A stretch of 64,000 nucleotides of DNA. It comes from Ascidia mentula (lineage: Eukaryota > Chordata > Ascidiacea > Phlebobranchia > Ascidiidae). Below the pieces are notes generated by a model. That model saw only the letters and a program-made list of their open reading frames with translations. It did no database searches and was not told the DNA's origin. Shown here piece by piece: positions 39,243 through 52,300 of the stretch (position 1 is its first letter; every line of letters begins with the position of its first letter). Where the stretch lies: NCBI GenBank assembly GCA_947561715.1, contig OX387201.1:2126001-2190000 (forward strand), in the 5' to 3' direction. A program made the position numbers and the translations under genes.

Positions 39243-41220
39243 TTATGTTTTTAGTGGTTTGGAATTATTCTATTGTTACAACACACTTTAACACGCCGCC
39301 CAACGCAAGCACTGGCACAGTTGAATCCCTTTGATCTCAGCCCCAGTTGCCCAAATATCAAAGTCCATTCGTCCGACAAAACGGAAACAAGGCTTTCGAT
39401 CGCAAATCTTGATCCACCAGTTGCGCGTGGAGTGCGGACCGCGCCACTTTTGGCGACAGTGGCGCGCCCCTTTCAAGGCAGCACTACAAACTCTTGGAAG
39501 ACTCAATGACTCCAAAAATACGCCCGCGCTGACGGAATTGTCTTCAAGTGTTTGCTCCACTTCTCTTAAGAAGGTGGAAGGATTTTCGGAGTGCAGCCGG
39601 AAATCCAGACCTTGCGCTCACACCGTATTGTTGTAAGCTGGATACAAAGACAGACATAGTGTCATATTGGGAAGATGGCTTGGCCCGCCGTAGCTTGTTA
39701 AGAGTTGGAGGTGTGTATTATACAAATTCTACCATGACTTCAAAGTTGAGTGACAAGCAATAATGGGAACTTTATTTGAATATATGAAAAACAACTCACA
39801 CAAGTTGTATGAATGTCACTCATTTTACATACAGCCTTGAAGGGCTTCGGGAGCTTAACTTGTTGTAGTGGTCACTAAAACGACACTGACGCAACGTCGG
39901 GTAAACAAGAAACTCACCGGGGAGCAAACAAAACTGGCACCTGAATGTCAGCAACAATTAATTCCGCCAGACTCTTAGCCTTTAATCCTCGACCGATTTC
40001 ACTCCGTAAATGTGCTTTAATTTATTGCTCAACTCCCATTAAAGATCCACTTTCCCCATCGGCGTACGAATTAATGTGAAACCCACCTGCGCCAGGCGTT
40101 AGCCCCCGTCACCCCATATCAACCGATTAAAGCCCCAGGGGTCCTCATGTTTCTCACCCACGCGGTGGTTAATGCGCCCACTCTTAATCTCAGTTCAGGT
40201 TCCAGTTCCCCAGCGGCGTCTTCTCACTCAGTTCCCATGACCCTCCACGTCACTCGGGCCCCGGTTCTCAGATGGGTTGGGTTTCTTTTGGTCCCAGAGC
40301 CCAACACCGGACCGTTTTCTCACTTCAAAATGTCAACGCGCGCGAATGTCGATCCAGCGCTTACAAAAACATGCCTTGCAAGGGAAGGCCACCGAAATTG
40401 TTCGCGAGTTGTTTTAGCAAATCCTTTTGCTTGTAAAAATGTGCGAAGCCCGGGGTGGTACAGGTGTACGCTATCGGTGGTTTGTGCGGTTTTTCTTATG
40501 TGGGCCTGCTCTGTTCATACCCACAAAGATGATCGAACAGTTGGGCGCAATTTATTATTATTAAACAGGGTTTTAAAACAACAACCCCACTGGAAAGGCG
40601 CATTTGTTATTCCTTTTTTGTACTGAATGGAATTACATATGTTTTATCTGTTGGTCACATGTCTCATTAACAGAACAGGTAAAATTTGACCGTTCCAACA
40701 ATTAAAACCTCTTCTGAAAATCACGGTATCAAAGTACACTGCGCAATTATTAAACGCTCTGCACATACAAGCGCCGGGAGCTGAATTTACAACCAGTAAG
40801 CAGAGCGGAATGGAAGCGCGATGGAAGCATCAGATCAACGAGGAGGCGATTTCGCGATCATTTACGAGTGGTCGTAGATCGTAATTACCGCAGGCAAGCT
40901 TCACGCCTGTCAGGACGCACAAACAATCGACAAGGACGCTGCCGCGGAGGCGGGTGGCACAAAAGTGGGGCATGCAGAAAAAATGCGGGCGACGCTTTGA
41001 TATGGTAGAAGTGTATAAGCAGCTGCTCTTGGGCAAAGGTTCTGAGCCTCTGCATTCCGCATAAATCGAGCCACAAATGGAGTTGAAATGCATTATTGTT
41101 GGGTAGGTTTTATAGAACCAGATTGACATGGGAGCGACTGGGGTTGCTCTAATTGTAAATTGCCTTAAGTGGCTTCTGGCATTGTTTGAATTTTTTAAGG
41201 AGCAGTGTTTTTTCCTACTT

Positions 41221-41265
41221 ATTTCTTGTTAAACTGTTTTAACGGTGAAACGTTATATTTGCTCG
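41221..41265 (+). repeat. possible GAAACG-family fragment
   Basis: GTTAAACTGTTTTAAC forms a small hairpin immediately before GGTGAAACGTTATATTTG. This resembles the stem II plus GAAAC arrangement at 62.6 kb. There is no CTGATGA box. The assignment is weak. Confidence 0.2.
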
Positions 41266-43232
41266 ACCCCTGAAAAATCCAGAAGTATCTCACACTTTTA
41301 CAGAGAGCCTGGTACAACTTTGTACAACAGAGCCTGGTACAAAGTGTTTCGACATCCTGGTACATAAAAACACGTACTGACAAAACTCGTTACACGTTAC
41401 CAGATTATTCCCTTTGTGGCAGGAGGCAATTGACCCCCTAACCGAAAAGCCATGCTTTGACGTCAACAGAGGTGTTGGCTGTCACCTTGCTGTGTGACAT
41501 GTACCTGTATGTGGCACGTGGTTAGTGGCAGTGGCGCGGGACTGTGCCACGTGTTTGTTTTGGCTGTCAGCAACCGTCTTCAAGTGCAGTTCACACAACC
41601 AAACGTTTGTATATTTTCGAGGTGCCGGTGGTCCTGTCTGCCACAAGTTTCAGTGGAAGCGAATGTGAATGAGCTGATTGTGTGCAGCGAATTTTCATGT
41701 GTTGCGTCACGTTTTGACGTAGTCTCAGTGTCAGAGTTGACGCCCCTTTCGATTCGTTTCGAGATAGTGTTTAATTAAATGTTTTCGGTGACTACTGACA
41801 GAGATGAGTAATTGCTTAACCGCAGCGGTTATTATTTCATTTGGTTTATTCTGCGCCGTTCAAAGGCATAAATATGCATTTCCATGTGTATAAATTTGTG
41901 ATGTCGCATGGCCAGAATGGCTTTGACGTTTGAACTACATCAAAAAATACCTAACGTCGCTTAAACAATTCTTCCTTTTTTTGAACAAAAACACTTGTTT
42001 CCAAGTTATAATGTTCATAGGCTTCGCAGCTAAGGCATTGCAGCCAAGCTGGGTCAGCCACTTTTCCCGACAAATATTAGAGCTGTGGTCGCCAAATATA
42101 AAGGGCCTGCGCAGTGGGGCGATCCTGCCTTGCTATGCGAAAGCATGTCATTACTTCTGCGTTATTTGTGTTTGTTCGAAATATTATTTGCTAAATTCCA
42201 ATAAAAAGAATTTACACAAGTCGGCGTGTTTGAAACAGTGACGGAAAATCGCCTACACAGCGACATATAAGAACACGAATATGAAGGTCACTTCGTAACC
42301 ATATTTGCACTGAACCTTGTTACGACGCGACTTTAGTCGTAGTTTCAACACAGAACAAACCACTTCAAACGACAGCCAGATTTGAGAATATACAAAGGCC
42401 TGCGGTGGACTTTTCAGCTTCTACAGCGGGAGATAGTGGGGGAAGTTAAAAGGAAAGATCAAAGAGGTTGCGGCTGAACGAAAGATTTATAGGTGAACTG
42501 TCAAAAAGTCGGCAGCAGGCGAAAAGTGAAAAGTTTGCAGACCAAACTCGGTGTTTTGTAAAACTGTTCATGCGTGAATTGGCCCCACGCCGCTACACGC
42601 TTTTTTAAGTGGTTGTTGTTTACAATGGGCCTTTTCCAGCGGAATTCCTTGATATTCACGACAGCTTGCACGATATTAACTTATGTAATGCGGGGCTTCA
42701 CAAAATGTTTTGCTTCTTACATTTTTCCGCGACGTCTCATGCTGATTTTGAAGTGGAGTGCTTTATAAATTTTTACAACTAAATGTTGTACTTTTTCATA
42801 ACCCCAACGCGACCTTCAAAATGTGCCGTGCGGTTCCATCCAAGGTCACGACCCCCAATTTCGAAACCCTATATTGAACGCATTATTGAACGCAAGAAAC
42901 AGACAGGGAGAGTCGTTTTTCCCAATGAAATTCAGTATCATTTTATCTCCATCATTACCCGGTAGGAGAAATGAGTTGAAGTTTAGAAAAAAACTATAAC
43001 TAAATTGCATCGTTGATGCCCAAGACGCACAAAGAAGAAACCATATATTCTACTCGACAAAGTTTTGGCTCAAGAACTTCTACACGTTCGCGAAAGATCC
43101 ACTCAACACAATCAGATGAAAAATGCCAACAACATTTTTACATTTATTAACTCACATACATAGCTTGTATTTGTCAAGAACACAAAGCAAGCTGCAAGGC
43201 AAGCACAAGATAAGCAAAGCAGATTTCAGAAG

Positions 43233-43238
43233 TTTATT
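43233..43238 (-). terminator. candidate poly(A) signal of the MyBP-C gene
   Basis: The minus strand reads AATAAA about 105 bases after the predicted stop. A second AATAAA lies at 43143-43148. Either could end the transcript. Confidence 0.45.
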
Positions 43239-43341
43239 AACAAGTTTGTTTGGAAAATCAAAAGCAGCAAAGATTCGCAGAAAAAGTTGAAATTTAGACA
43301 GAGACGGTGAAGAATTGAAGCAGAAGATTGGATAGAAGAGA

Positions 43342-43352
43342 TCATCCTTGCG
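43342..43352 (-). CDS. MYBPC: MyBP-C terminal coding exon (last codons and stop)
   Basis: After the strong donor at 43,588 the frame needs two bases. A pyrimidine-rich acceptor (TTCCTTTAACTTTACCAG) gives Ser-Gln-Gly-TGA, so the protein would end VKEFKSQG. Vertebrate MyBP-C also stops within a few residues of the C10 fold. Without splicing, the frame would add about 20 unrelated residues and stop near 43,527. Only a transcript can settle it. Confidence 0.55.
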
Positions 43353-46300
43353 CTGGTAAAGTTAAAGGAATAAAAGATAAAAAAACGTGTTGTTTTGACA
43401 TTTGATAAGTCATCAAATTATTATTATATAACGAAGTAAGTGTGTAAAATATTGCGTGCGTTGCCAAAAAACTCTCGGTGGCTGAATATCTCCACTAACT
43501 ATAACAAAACCATGATACAAACACATCTAAGTTTTGCTATCAAATGTATCTATAGAAATGTTAAGTATGTGCAATGACGTCAACTTACATTTGAATTCTT
43601 TGACAGTAACTTCGGCGGAACAGGAGGCCTCCCCCAATTCGTTTGCTGCCGACACGGTGTAAACTCCGGCATCTGCAGCTCTGGCACGACGAATCTCCAG
43701 TTGAACAATTCCTATGAAACAAAACGAAAACTCAATCGACATGACCAGTGTGGCTTCCACCTTTAATATTCACAGATACACAATTATGCGTTGATTTACA
43801 GATATGTCTCTTGTGCAGTCAGTTTTTGTTTTAATTGCCATAAAAATAATTTTAAAAAACGGTTTCTTTGGCACAAAAGTCAGCTTACACTATATTTAAC
43901 CGACATTTCGTCAGCCACGCGACGAGACTTAATCAGGGTTAGTTTGCTCACAGTGTATGTATATGTGTTGTTCTTACATAAAGCGAAATTTTTCAAATTT
44001 TCATAGTATATATCATATTTTTTAGTTAAAAGGGTTTCAATCTGATGGATGTAGTTAGTGATGGCAGCCAATACTCCCAACTAAATGGAATTTACCATTA
44101 CACTCGACAACAGGTAACCATTACACCTTTGCGGAAGTCCCCACATAACCCAACACCCCACATTCCAGCACACTCACCCATCGCCTGAGTCATCTTGTAC
44201 TTGGGGTTGTCTATGATTTCAACCTTGTTCTTGTACCATCGCACCTTGGGCCTGGGGTTGCATTTCAACGCACAGCTCAGCGTCCCGTTGTAATTCTCGA
44301 CGATACGACGGCTGTTCAACACTTGGGTAAACTCGGGTTTGATTCTGAAATCCATCGCTGGGTAGTCTGGCTTTTTGTACACAGTTTCTGCACCAAAATA
44401 ATTTTGGGTTATTTGTGTTTGTTGGCATCATAAGGGTGGTATTTTTATCTTCCACTTGCTGCCTTAAACAATGGCTAAAATTAGGGTTACTACATCGTGC
44501 TTAATTCTAAGATTTGAGCTGATTTCCAAAAGAAGTGTTTGAGGGAACACAAATGTTTTTGTCATCTTCTATTTCCTTGCAAATTGTTGATTAAACACAA
44601 TCACTTGGAAAAATCGTGTTCACTGTTTGAATGTGAAAACAAGGCATGCATTGGTGCTTAGTCCTCAGCCAATATCGTAAAAAGTAGACCTCAAAGCAAT
44701 CAACTTCTCCACGCCATCAATCATTTTTACCACAGCGTGAAACTCACAGAAAGGATGTACATAAATTGCGATAAGATCTGTTTGTATGCAAAGACGCGAC
44801 TTACTTTCTTTCGGGATGTTGGCTCCGTCTTTGGATGCGTTGGAATCTCCCACCCCCACTTCGTTGAATGCTTTCACTCTGAAGTAATAACTGTTGCCCA
44901 ACACCAGGTCGCTCACTTGACACTGTTTGTGGCGGAGTTTGTCGTACACAACGTACCTGTAGTTGGGTGAAATATTTCATTTCAAAACTCAAGCTGAAGG
45001 TAAACAGTGAAAAAGTTTGGATACAAAGATATAAAATAAAGAAAGGATATAACGAAAGTTGTATTGTGGAGATTGTACTTGATAATAATAATAAAGCCAG
45101 ACATATTTTTGTTTTTTCGAAGTACTGGACGAGTGTATTGTGACCGATGTTAGATTATGCAACATAAACAAAAAAATGTTCTTTGCTTTGTCTGTTCCAG
45201 TTCCTGGGATTGAACGCAAATCGTTATTTTGCAGATTACGTAATTGTCAAGATACTCAATCTAATCAGCACGAAATGCCTTAAGCTTTCACCGCAAGCTA
45301 ATTGCACGATCCTTGTCTCGAAAATCCTTAGTTTCTTCAACATCGAAAGCAGGAACCGATCGAAAGACGATATCGACTTAACTTAACGACTTAAAACCAA
45401 CGGAAAGTCGAACAAAGGGCGAAAACCCGAAGCGATTTGCGCGGAAGAATCGTCCGATAAGCGCATTGTGATTGATAGGGACATATGGTAATATTTTCAG
45501 GCCCTCGGAATTTGTCTATCTGATCTGGGGAGTTCGAATGCAGCATGCTGCATTACGTAAGCACATGCACAGTTAAATGTTGTAAAGAAGCTCGAGCGAT
45601 TGAATGCGATCTTCGGGGACGATAACGCGCATCGCGATTCGACTATTGACAAACGAGTCACGCGGAACCGTCTGCCACCACATGAAGGCTGGCAAACATG
45701 TTTCCTTGATAGTTAAGGGATTAACCGTGCTTGTGAGAGGAGCTCTTCTTGTCTTACCATAATCAGCGAACAGGTTCGGGTGCAGAGTTAACACAAAGGA
45801 ACATTTAAGGGCACCGGGAAAAAAACAATATATTTTGGTTGTTCGACCGCACGGAATTGGACAAGCTTGTTTGAGAATCGTGCGCGGTCCTACAGAGTGG
45901 GACCAAGCGACTAAACCAGCACGCGCTCAAAGCAGAACACTTCGTTTTTGCGAAGGGGGGTTTTGAATAACACCAAACAAACTTTTTTTTTCAAACAACA
46001 ACGGGGTCGGACTAAACTAGAAATAGATCAGGAATCCAACGTATGTTAAGGTGGCGAAACCAAGCTACTTGCATACGCCGGAAAATGGGTTTTTGACGAC
46101 TTGATAAAGGACACGATACCGGAAAGAAGTATAAGGGACGAACGCGTCACTTGCTTTTATCTCGGGGTCAGAATGCGATAATCGGGTTGAATTGTGACAG
46201 ATATGAAGTTTTGTCGGAGGAAAATCGGCAAATTCAACTTGATTATTTATCTAAATTTGCGTCAGCTGTGTATCATACTGAGCAGCACTTGTATTTTTGA

Positions 46301-49300
46301 AAGCAAAAAAGGCCAAGTACGTTACTAATATCTACAAATAATGCATTAATATAACATAGAAACACATTTTAAGTGTTGTTATTTGTTTAAAAATATAGAC
46401 CAGGTTTCATCGCGGTTCATGGTGAATTTCTTGCAGTAATTAACGATTTTGGTTGTCGTTGCCACAAAACCGAAACTCAATACACAACAGTTACGTCTGC
46501 AGTATCAGAAGAAACCATAAAACACACAGCTGTCAATCAAAATACCTCACTGAAAATAAGTCGGGAACGTGTTGTTTTTTAGCGACGGGAAGAGCGGGTT
46601 ATTGTTTATCGCGATATCAAATCGTTGTCGCACAGGAAAAGCCTCGTATCGTTATGACCAGCTTAAAATATCTGTTTGCGGCAACCTTACCGTAGCAGCG
46701 ATGGTTTCTGGGACAATTTGACACGAAAACGGAAGCATTGGTTTTACCTGCAAGTTAGGTAATGGTAAAAAATAGACCCCCTGTTTCGACTACCAACGAA
46801 AAGTATTAGATTAGTGTCAGATAACAGGCGGTCAGGAGGGATTGGGGAGATATCACCGCCAATTTTTCCCGGAGCAAGATCGACAGGCATTTACTTGTAT
46901 CAAGTTCGTAGGTCAAAGAACCACCGGCAAATTATTTTCATGGTGGATCGTTATAGACCAGAGCAATTGTGCGACTATTTTTAAACTTGTTGTGTGGATT
47001 TTTGCCTGATACGCTCGTCTTTAACGATCCGAGCAAATATTTTGTCATTCCAAGACACATTGAAAACAACCGGTATGAAATTGTTTACGCACGTTGTCGC
47101 ATATGTGGTGCTGAGGTATCCACAGTTGTAAGGGTAGGTTTGTGACCCAAAAACTAGCATATAAGGAAACACCATAAAACCACTTAAATTTTTTTCTAGT
47201 ATTACCATCCATATATTGGAAGATTCGCTGACATTTAAAGGCACAACAGCGTAAAATTTGCGATTTGCTACAACACGAATTACCAGGTGAAATTTTTCTC
47301 GTTCTATTGCAACGGTCGTAAATCAAAGCGCTTTGACAGCTTCTCGCGGCCGCGAAAATTTCAAAACTTCGCGTAACGTTTATGCGTTAAATCGTGCGGG
47401 TGCGAAAGGTCCTTCACAGTCACCTCTCCGCGCCGATGCAGAGTCCTCAAATTTTTGTTGCCAAATATTCGCCGATTTCGCCCGGTTAGGAAGCGTGTCA
47501 AATTAGGGCCAATCGATCAAAACGGCACGGGCTAATTGCCGCCAAAGCCGAACAAAATGCGATTCTCTACGAGGCCCGGGCGAACTTCGTAATCGGATCT
47601 AGGGAGTTTATAATTGTTAAAGCGCGTGGCGACTTGTCACCTCAATCATTAATCAAGCTTAACGAACTGTTTTGAGCGGAGCCCAAAGTTTTCAGCGGTT
47701 AGGTCAGGACTTACGTGACCGAAAAGTCGTAAGCTTTAAATACGCGATATCAACTATGACCTGAAGAAAACACCGTCGAAAGTTCAATTTGCACACACGG
47801 TTGTTTCAAGCATAAGAAAACGTGCGCAGTGTGACCTATTTTGTTGCCAACTGCTGTATATTTTAATAATAATTGTCGTAAAAATAAACAATCATAGTTA
47901 GTTGTATCGGTGTGGTTTTTCAGCAGTTTCAAAACGGAAAATTTTACAAATGCCTCGAAAAATATTACTATCTCACACTTTCTGCGTGATTTCGAAGAAT
48001 CGGTTTACCTGGAAGTCCAAGAAGCACTTAAAAACTTTTACCGTTGCAAAGTGCCCGGGAGCCGGAAAAGCTGCAATTTTTAGACACTTGGATGACACTG
48101 AGAGCCCGAATGGCCGTTTTCACGCGGATGTTGTTAGTTTAAACCAGGTGTCAAATATCAACGGGTGTGGCCCAAGATGGCCTTCAAATGCACAGCGTTG
48201 CCCATTTTTTGCCATCCAATAACCATTAATCACATACTGCCCGTGCGTCAATGCATATCGGCGACCGTGCAGTTGACCTCGGCGACGTGTTTACCAAACT
48301 GCCGGCGATTAAACACCTTAATCCCGCGAGGCTTGCATATTGCCACGGCACAAGTACGAACTTGACGACTTGACCTCTAAAACGTTGCCTCCCGCTCCGT
48401 GATTGGTTGGATGCCGGTCACATGCCCGGTGTCGTCACATGCTCACGGCGTGGTGTAAGCAAAGGATTAACATCGAGCGATTCTAACTTCATTCGACGCT
48501 ACAAGTGGAAGTTCTAAAATTTGGCGTATTGTGCGAATTTGCAGGTGTTACTTTGTTGGCACTTTAGAATGCCACGCATTTCTTGGCAATCTACATTGCA
48601 ACAACGATTCGTCTGAAAACGCGAAATGAATATTTTTTAGCACGCAATAAAATCGCAGGTTGATGAGACTTCACAATCCAAAACTGTTCCAAATATTTTG
48701 TACTGTGGAGTCAGTCAATTAGATCGTCATTGCAACAACCCCAAAAGCAATTCACAACAAATAAGTACAAGTACATTTTAACTTGCTGCTGCAAGTACAT
48801 TTATCACAATTATTTATCGGATATTTTTCAACAGAGTGTTGCAAAATCAGAAACAACATTTTGAGATTTTGTTCGTTAATGGCGTTTCGATATTGCGCAA
48901 TTGTAGACGTGAATACGTGACTGAGATCAAGTTCAAAGCCAAAACTGCTGACCACGTAAGGTTGGATTCATGCTGACTCGCACAGGCGCGTAATCGTATA
49001 CGGCTGTACCGCAGGACAATTACGGCGCAAATGTATTTTTGTAAAACCACTAAGTTAAGCAGTATACGGTACGCCATCGGCGTGTGTGGAATTATTTAAC
49101 CAAAGAAAAAGACTCGGTGTGACCTCCGGATTAAAACACGCTATTTCGGTCCAATGCCCTTCCGCCAGCGCAGACTTAAAACGGCCAAAGGTTGAAAGTT
49201 TAACTCGGCGTTTAGTTAATCTGGATACAAATGTAACAAATTCTTGACGAAACGCGCCTCGCTCGGCAAGAAAAGCCAGACGGACGTAGGCATAATTGGC

Positions 49301-52300
49301 AAATTAGTCGCTGCCCGTAATGCTACGATTGCGCGGTCACGTTTCGTGTGAAGTCGCCGGGTTTGAATCGGATTTATGTGAGTTGAACACAAGGCAAGGC
49401 ATCGTGAAAATCGCATTGAAATCGCCGGATCAAAAGGATGAAATTCACCATCCGTCGGTTGCGCTAAGCATGTCCACTGCTGACCGATGACCGCGACCCA
49501 TTATAAGCTGTTTGAAACTAACATGAAAAGCGTAACCACTTAACTTTGTGGAAACGACACAAAAAAAGCCTTTGGTTGAATGTTAACCGATATATACATC
49601 GACTGCAAGTTGGATATTTTCTTAGATATTACGTATTCTTTTGGGTTTCGTGTACATTCGCAATAGACACTGGTTTATATTTCGATGGAAAGTGTATTAG
49701 TGTACTGAAGTTCACCGTGTTGCGTGTGCCTTAAAATGACAGTGGACATTTTCACCTGGGAAGATCAATTCCAACACAAATATTATTGATATTAGCATAA
49801 ACTTCGGTACATATGAGCGTGTAACGCAGATCACTTTGCACAACAATCACATTAACTGCACGTACATATGGTATCGAATATAAGGTTGTGAAGCACGTGC
49901 TCCAATTTCCTATTCCCGCCCGTATAGTGTTGCCACAAGCCGCCGTAACACAATATTAAGCGTAAACAAAGCGAGCGGGATATTTAATAGTTGTTTGTGG
50001 TGACGTCACCACATTTACGTCTCAACCTCCGTGTAAATATTATGAATGGAGCTTTACGCAACGCAAATATCTCGTATACAGACGATAATGAGGTTTTTAA
50101 CACAACACCGTGTATGTTGGTATTACGTGTGGACACCTCACCCCATGAATCAATACCACATTGAAACTTCAAAAAACGTGGCGTCCGCGATAGTTAGTGA
50201 ACATTGTCTTTGGTCAGCTTGCTATACTTTCGCGCCCAATCAAAAAAAAAACGCAATGACAGCAGTACCACCGACGGGGCTATAGTAAAATATGTTACAT
50301 CTTAACCTAATTAAAGCCTAGTTAAATAGCAGACGAAACGTCGGTGAATTGAAAAAGTAAACGTTAAGTTGTGCCAGAAGAACAGATTAATTGAAATGTA
50401 TTATATCTGTGCATGGGCAAAGTTTTGCATACCAGTCGTCACTGCGCGCGTCCCGTTTCTCAACCACGTATCCCAAAATATCGGTGTTTCCGTTGTCGCT
50501 CGGTTCCTCCCACTTAAGGGAGGCAGAGTTCCCGATCACTTCTCCCAACTTCACTTGTCGGGGTTTCGACGGAATATCTGCAGGAAAAGCGGATGTTTTT
50601 AGGTTCTTCCTGTCTGTGTGGCCTTGTAAGGAAATATGTAACTGCACATAGAGACGTCATGGGTCGTAGGTGTCGTGGTCGGTTTCAGGCGAACGTTAGA
50701 AGATTGGTGCAAGTTGTTTGGGGGGGGGGGGTTATGGGTGTTTAGGTGTAGGGGGCGTTTTGGGTCACGAACTTGTTGGGAGAAAGAGTGGTTACTTGGC
50801 ACTAAAGTCAACGTGGAAGCAGGTTAAAAAATGCCAAAATCATCGTGACTTGGTCAAAGTCACAGCGCTCCTATGATACATTTGTACATAATAATAAATA
50901 TGTTTATCAGACAGAGTTAAGCAACGAGGAGTTAATGTGCTCTAATCGTTGAATTCCGACGACAGTTTTACACATATTTACTTTGCGGTGAAATACTAAC
51001 ATGACGCACAAAAGACTTTGCGTCACGCAGCTAAAATCTTAATAACATTCAACGTGCAGATATCAGGCGGCCTTATCATAAGCTCTGTGTACGTTTGGTA
51101 TGACGTCAAAACTTTTCTTGATTGTTATGATTTGCAAAACATATGGAAGACTTAACGGCGCAAAAAAACGCATACTGTAGGGCGGGGTTACCAACCTGTT
51201 TGGCTCGCGGGTCGGAAATTATCAAAATATGTGACAGGTGGACCAAAGGGTTGCACTACAATTTATAAACTAATTTCCTTTAAATAACTTTGAAATAGTG
51301 TAAACGAAAAGCAAAGAAAATGTGCAATAAAATTAGATTAGGCTTCAGTATGAACGACTTTCTTAAATGATCCTAATTTATATAAAAGCTTAGCGTGCCA
51401 ACTTTAAAGATCCAACAGGGCCGATTTGCACATGCCTACTATAGGAAAATCATTGTCACTTTTCTCTTATGAGCACCCCGTCAACACGTACGTATCAAAA
51501 CACAACGTTGTAAATAATATTTACGTGCGCAGGGGTTACTAAACGGTAAGTTGCCATATTGGGACGCTCCATCGCGACAAAACAGCCCATCGAACACAAA
51601 ACAAGCGTCAATGGCACTCTCATTGTGGGTTGTTATATAAACTGATGAACAGGCGGTTTCAAGAGGACATCCCTTTCCAACGGCACGATGCCATTTAAAA
51701 TGCATTAGCCCAGCCTTGCTATAAACAAACCGTGACAGATTGGAGAACGGGCAGCGTCACAGCGCCTCGAATCGGCGAAACGATCGACGATAGGAAAGCG
51801 TTAAACCATCGATAAGGTGGGATTCGGACGCGGAAAAGCGCAAACAAGCCACGAAAACGCGAAACGCTTGCGGTGGCATCATTGTGACGCATCGCGACGA
51901 CATTTGTTTCACACGTAACGTTTGTTCACCCCCTCCCCAAAAACGCGGCGAGAATAAAGCGCGGTTCCATAATAAACTTTTATTCCGTTGAAACTTCAAG
52001 GATCTTGACGCCCTGCGTCACGCTTGACTGACTTCTCTACGTCACACAGGCGTCGTTGTTTAGTTTTCGGGGGCAAACTGACTTTCAATATTCCCGAATT
52101 AAAGGTTTGGTCGCCAACGCCCTCAAAAGCGCGTGGCGAGATACGTGGTCGACCCCGGAACTTTGAACGCGCCATTGCAATGCAGAAATAAACAATAACA
52201 CGGGGGACACTTTGTGCTGGGGAAGCGGAAAGTAGGCACTGATTCGAAGATTGAAAAATAAATGAACATCGCCAGTAAGTATTTGTTTAAAAGGTATTCT

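Larger units (their letters stand above)
38450..43210. other. intergenic region between convergent genes
   Basis: This lies between the predicted 3' ends of the RASSF gene (plus) and the MyBP-C gene (minus). It contains the inverted hammerhead-like repeat at 39.1-39.24 kb. A 159-aa open frame at 40147-40626 has no recognisable domain and sits in a C-rich, repeat-like stretch. No exon was identified. Confidence 0.6.
44957..50432 (-). other. MyBP-C intron within C9 (5.5 kb)
   Basis: No coding exon was identified between the two halves of C9, and the halves join in frame directly. A GAAACG-family fragment lies at 50,306-50,344 and an 18-bp perfect palindrome at 45,537-45,554. Confidence 0.75.

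Noticed and set aside
40147..40626. 159-residue open frame between the two genes
   Set aside because: No domain or coding bias is apparent. It lies in C-rich sequence that makes stops rare, and it has no splice context.
43527..43588. Read-through of the last full MyBP-C exon to a stop at 43,527
   Set aside because: A near-perfect donor (GTAAGTT) precedes it and the added residues are unlike any MyBP-C end, so splicing to 43,352 is preferred.
49350..49372. CGGGTTTGAATCGG, a B-box-like word
   Set aside because: No cloverleaf can be drawn around it; at most a SINE relic.
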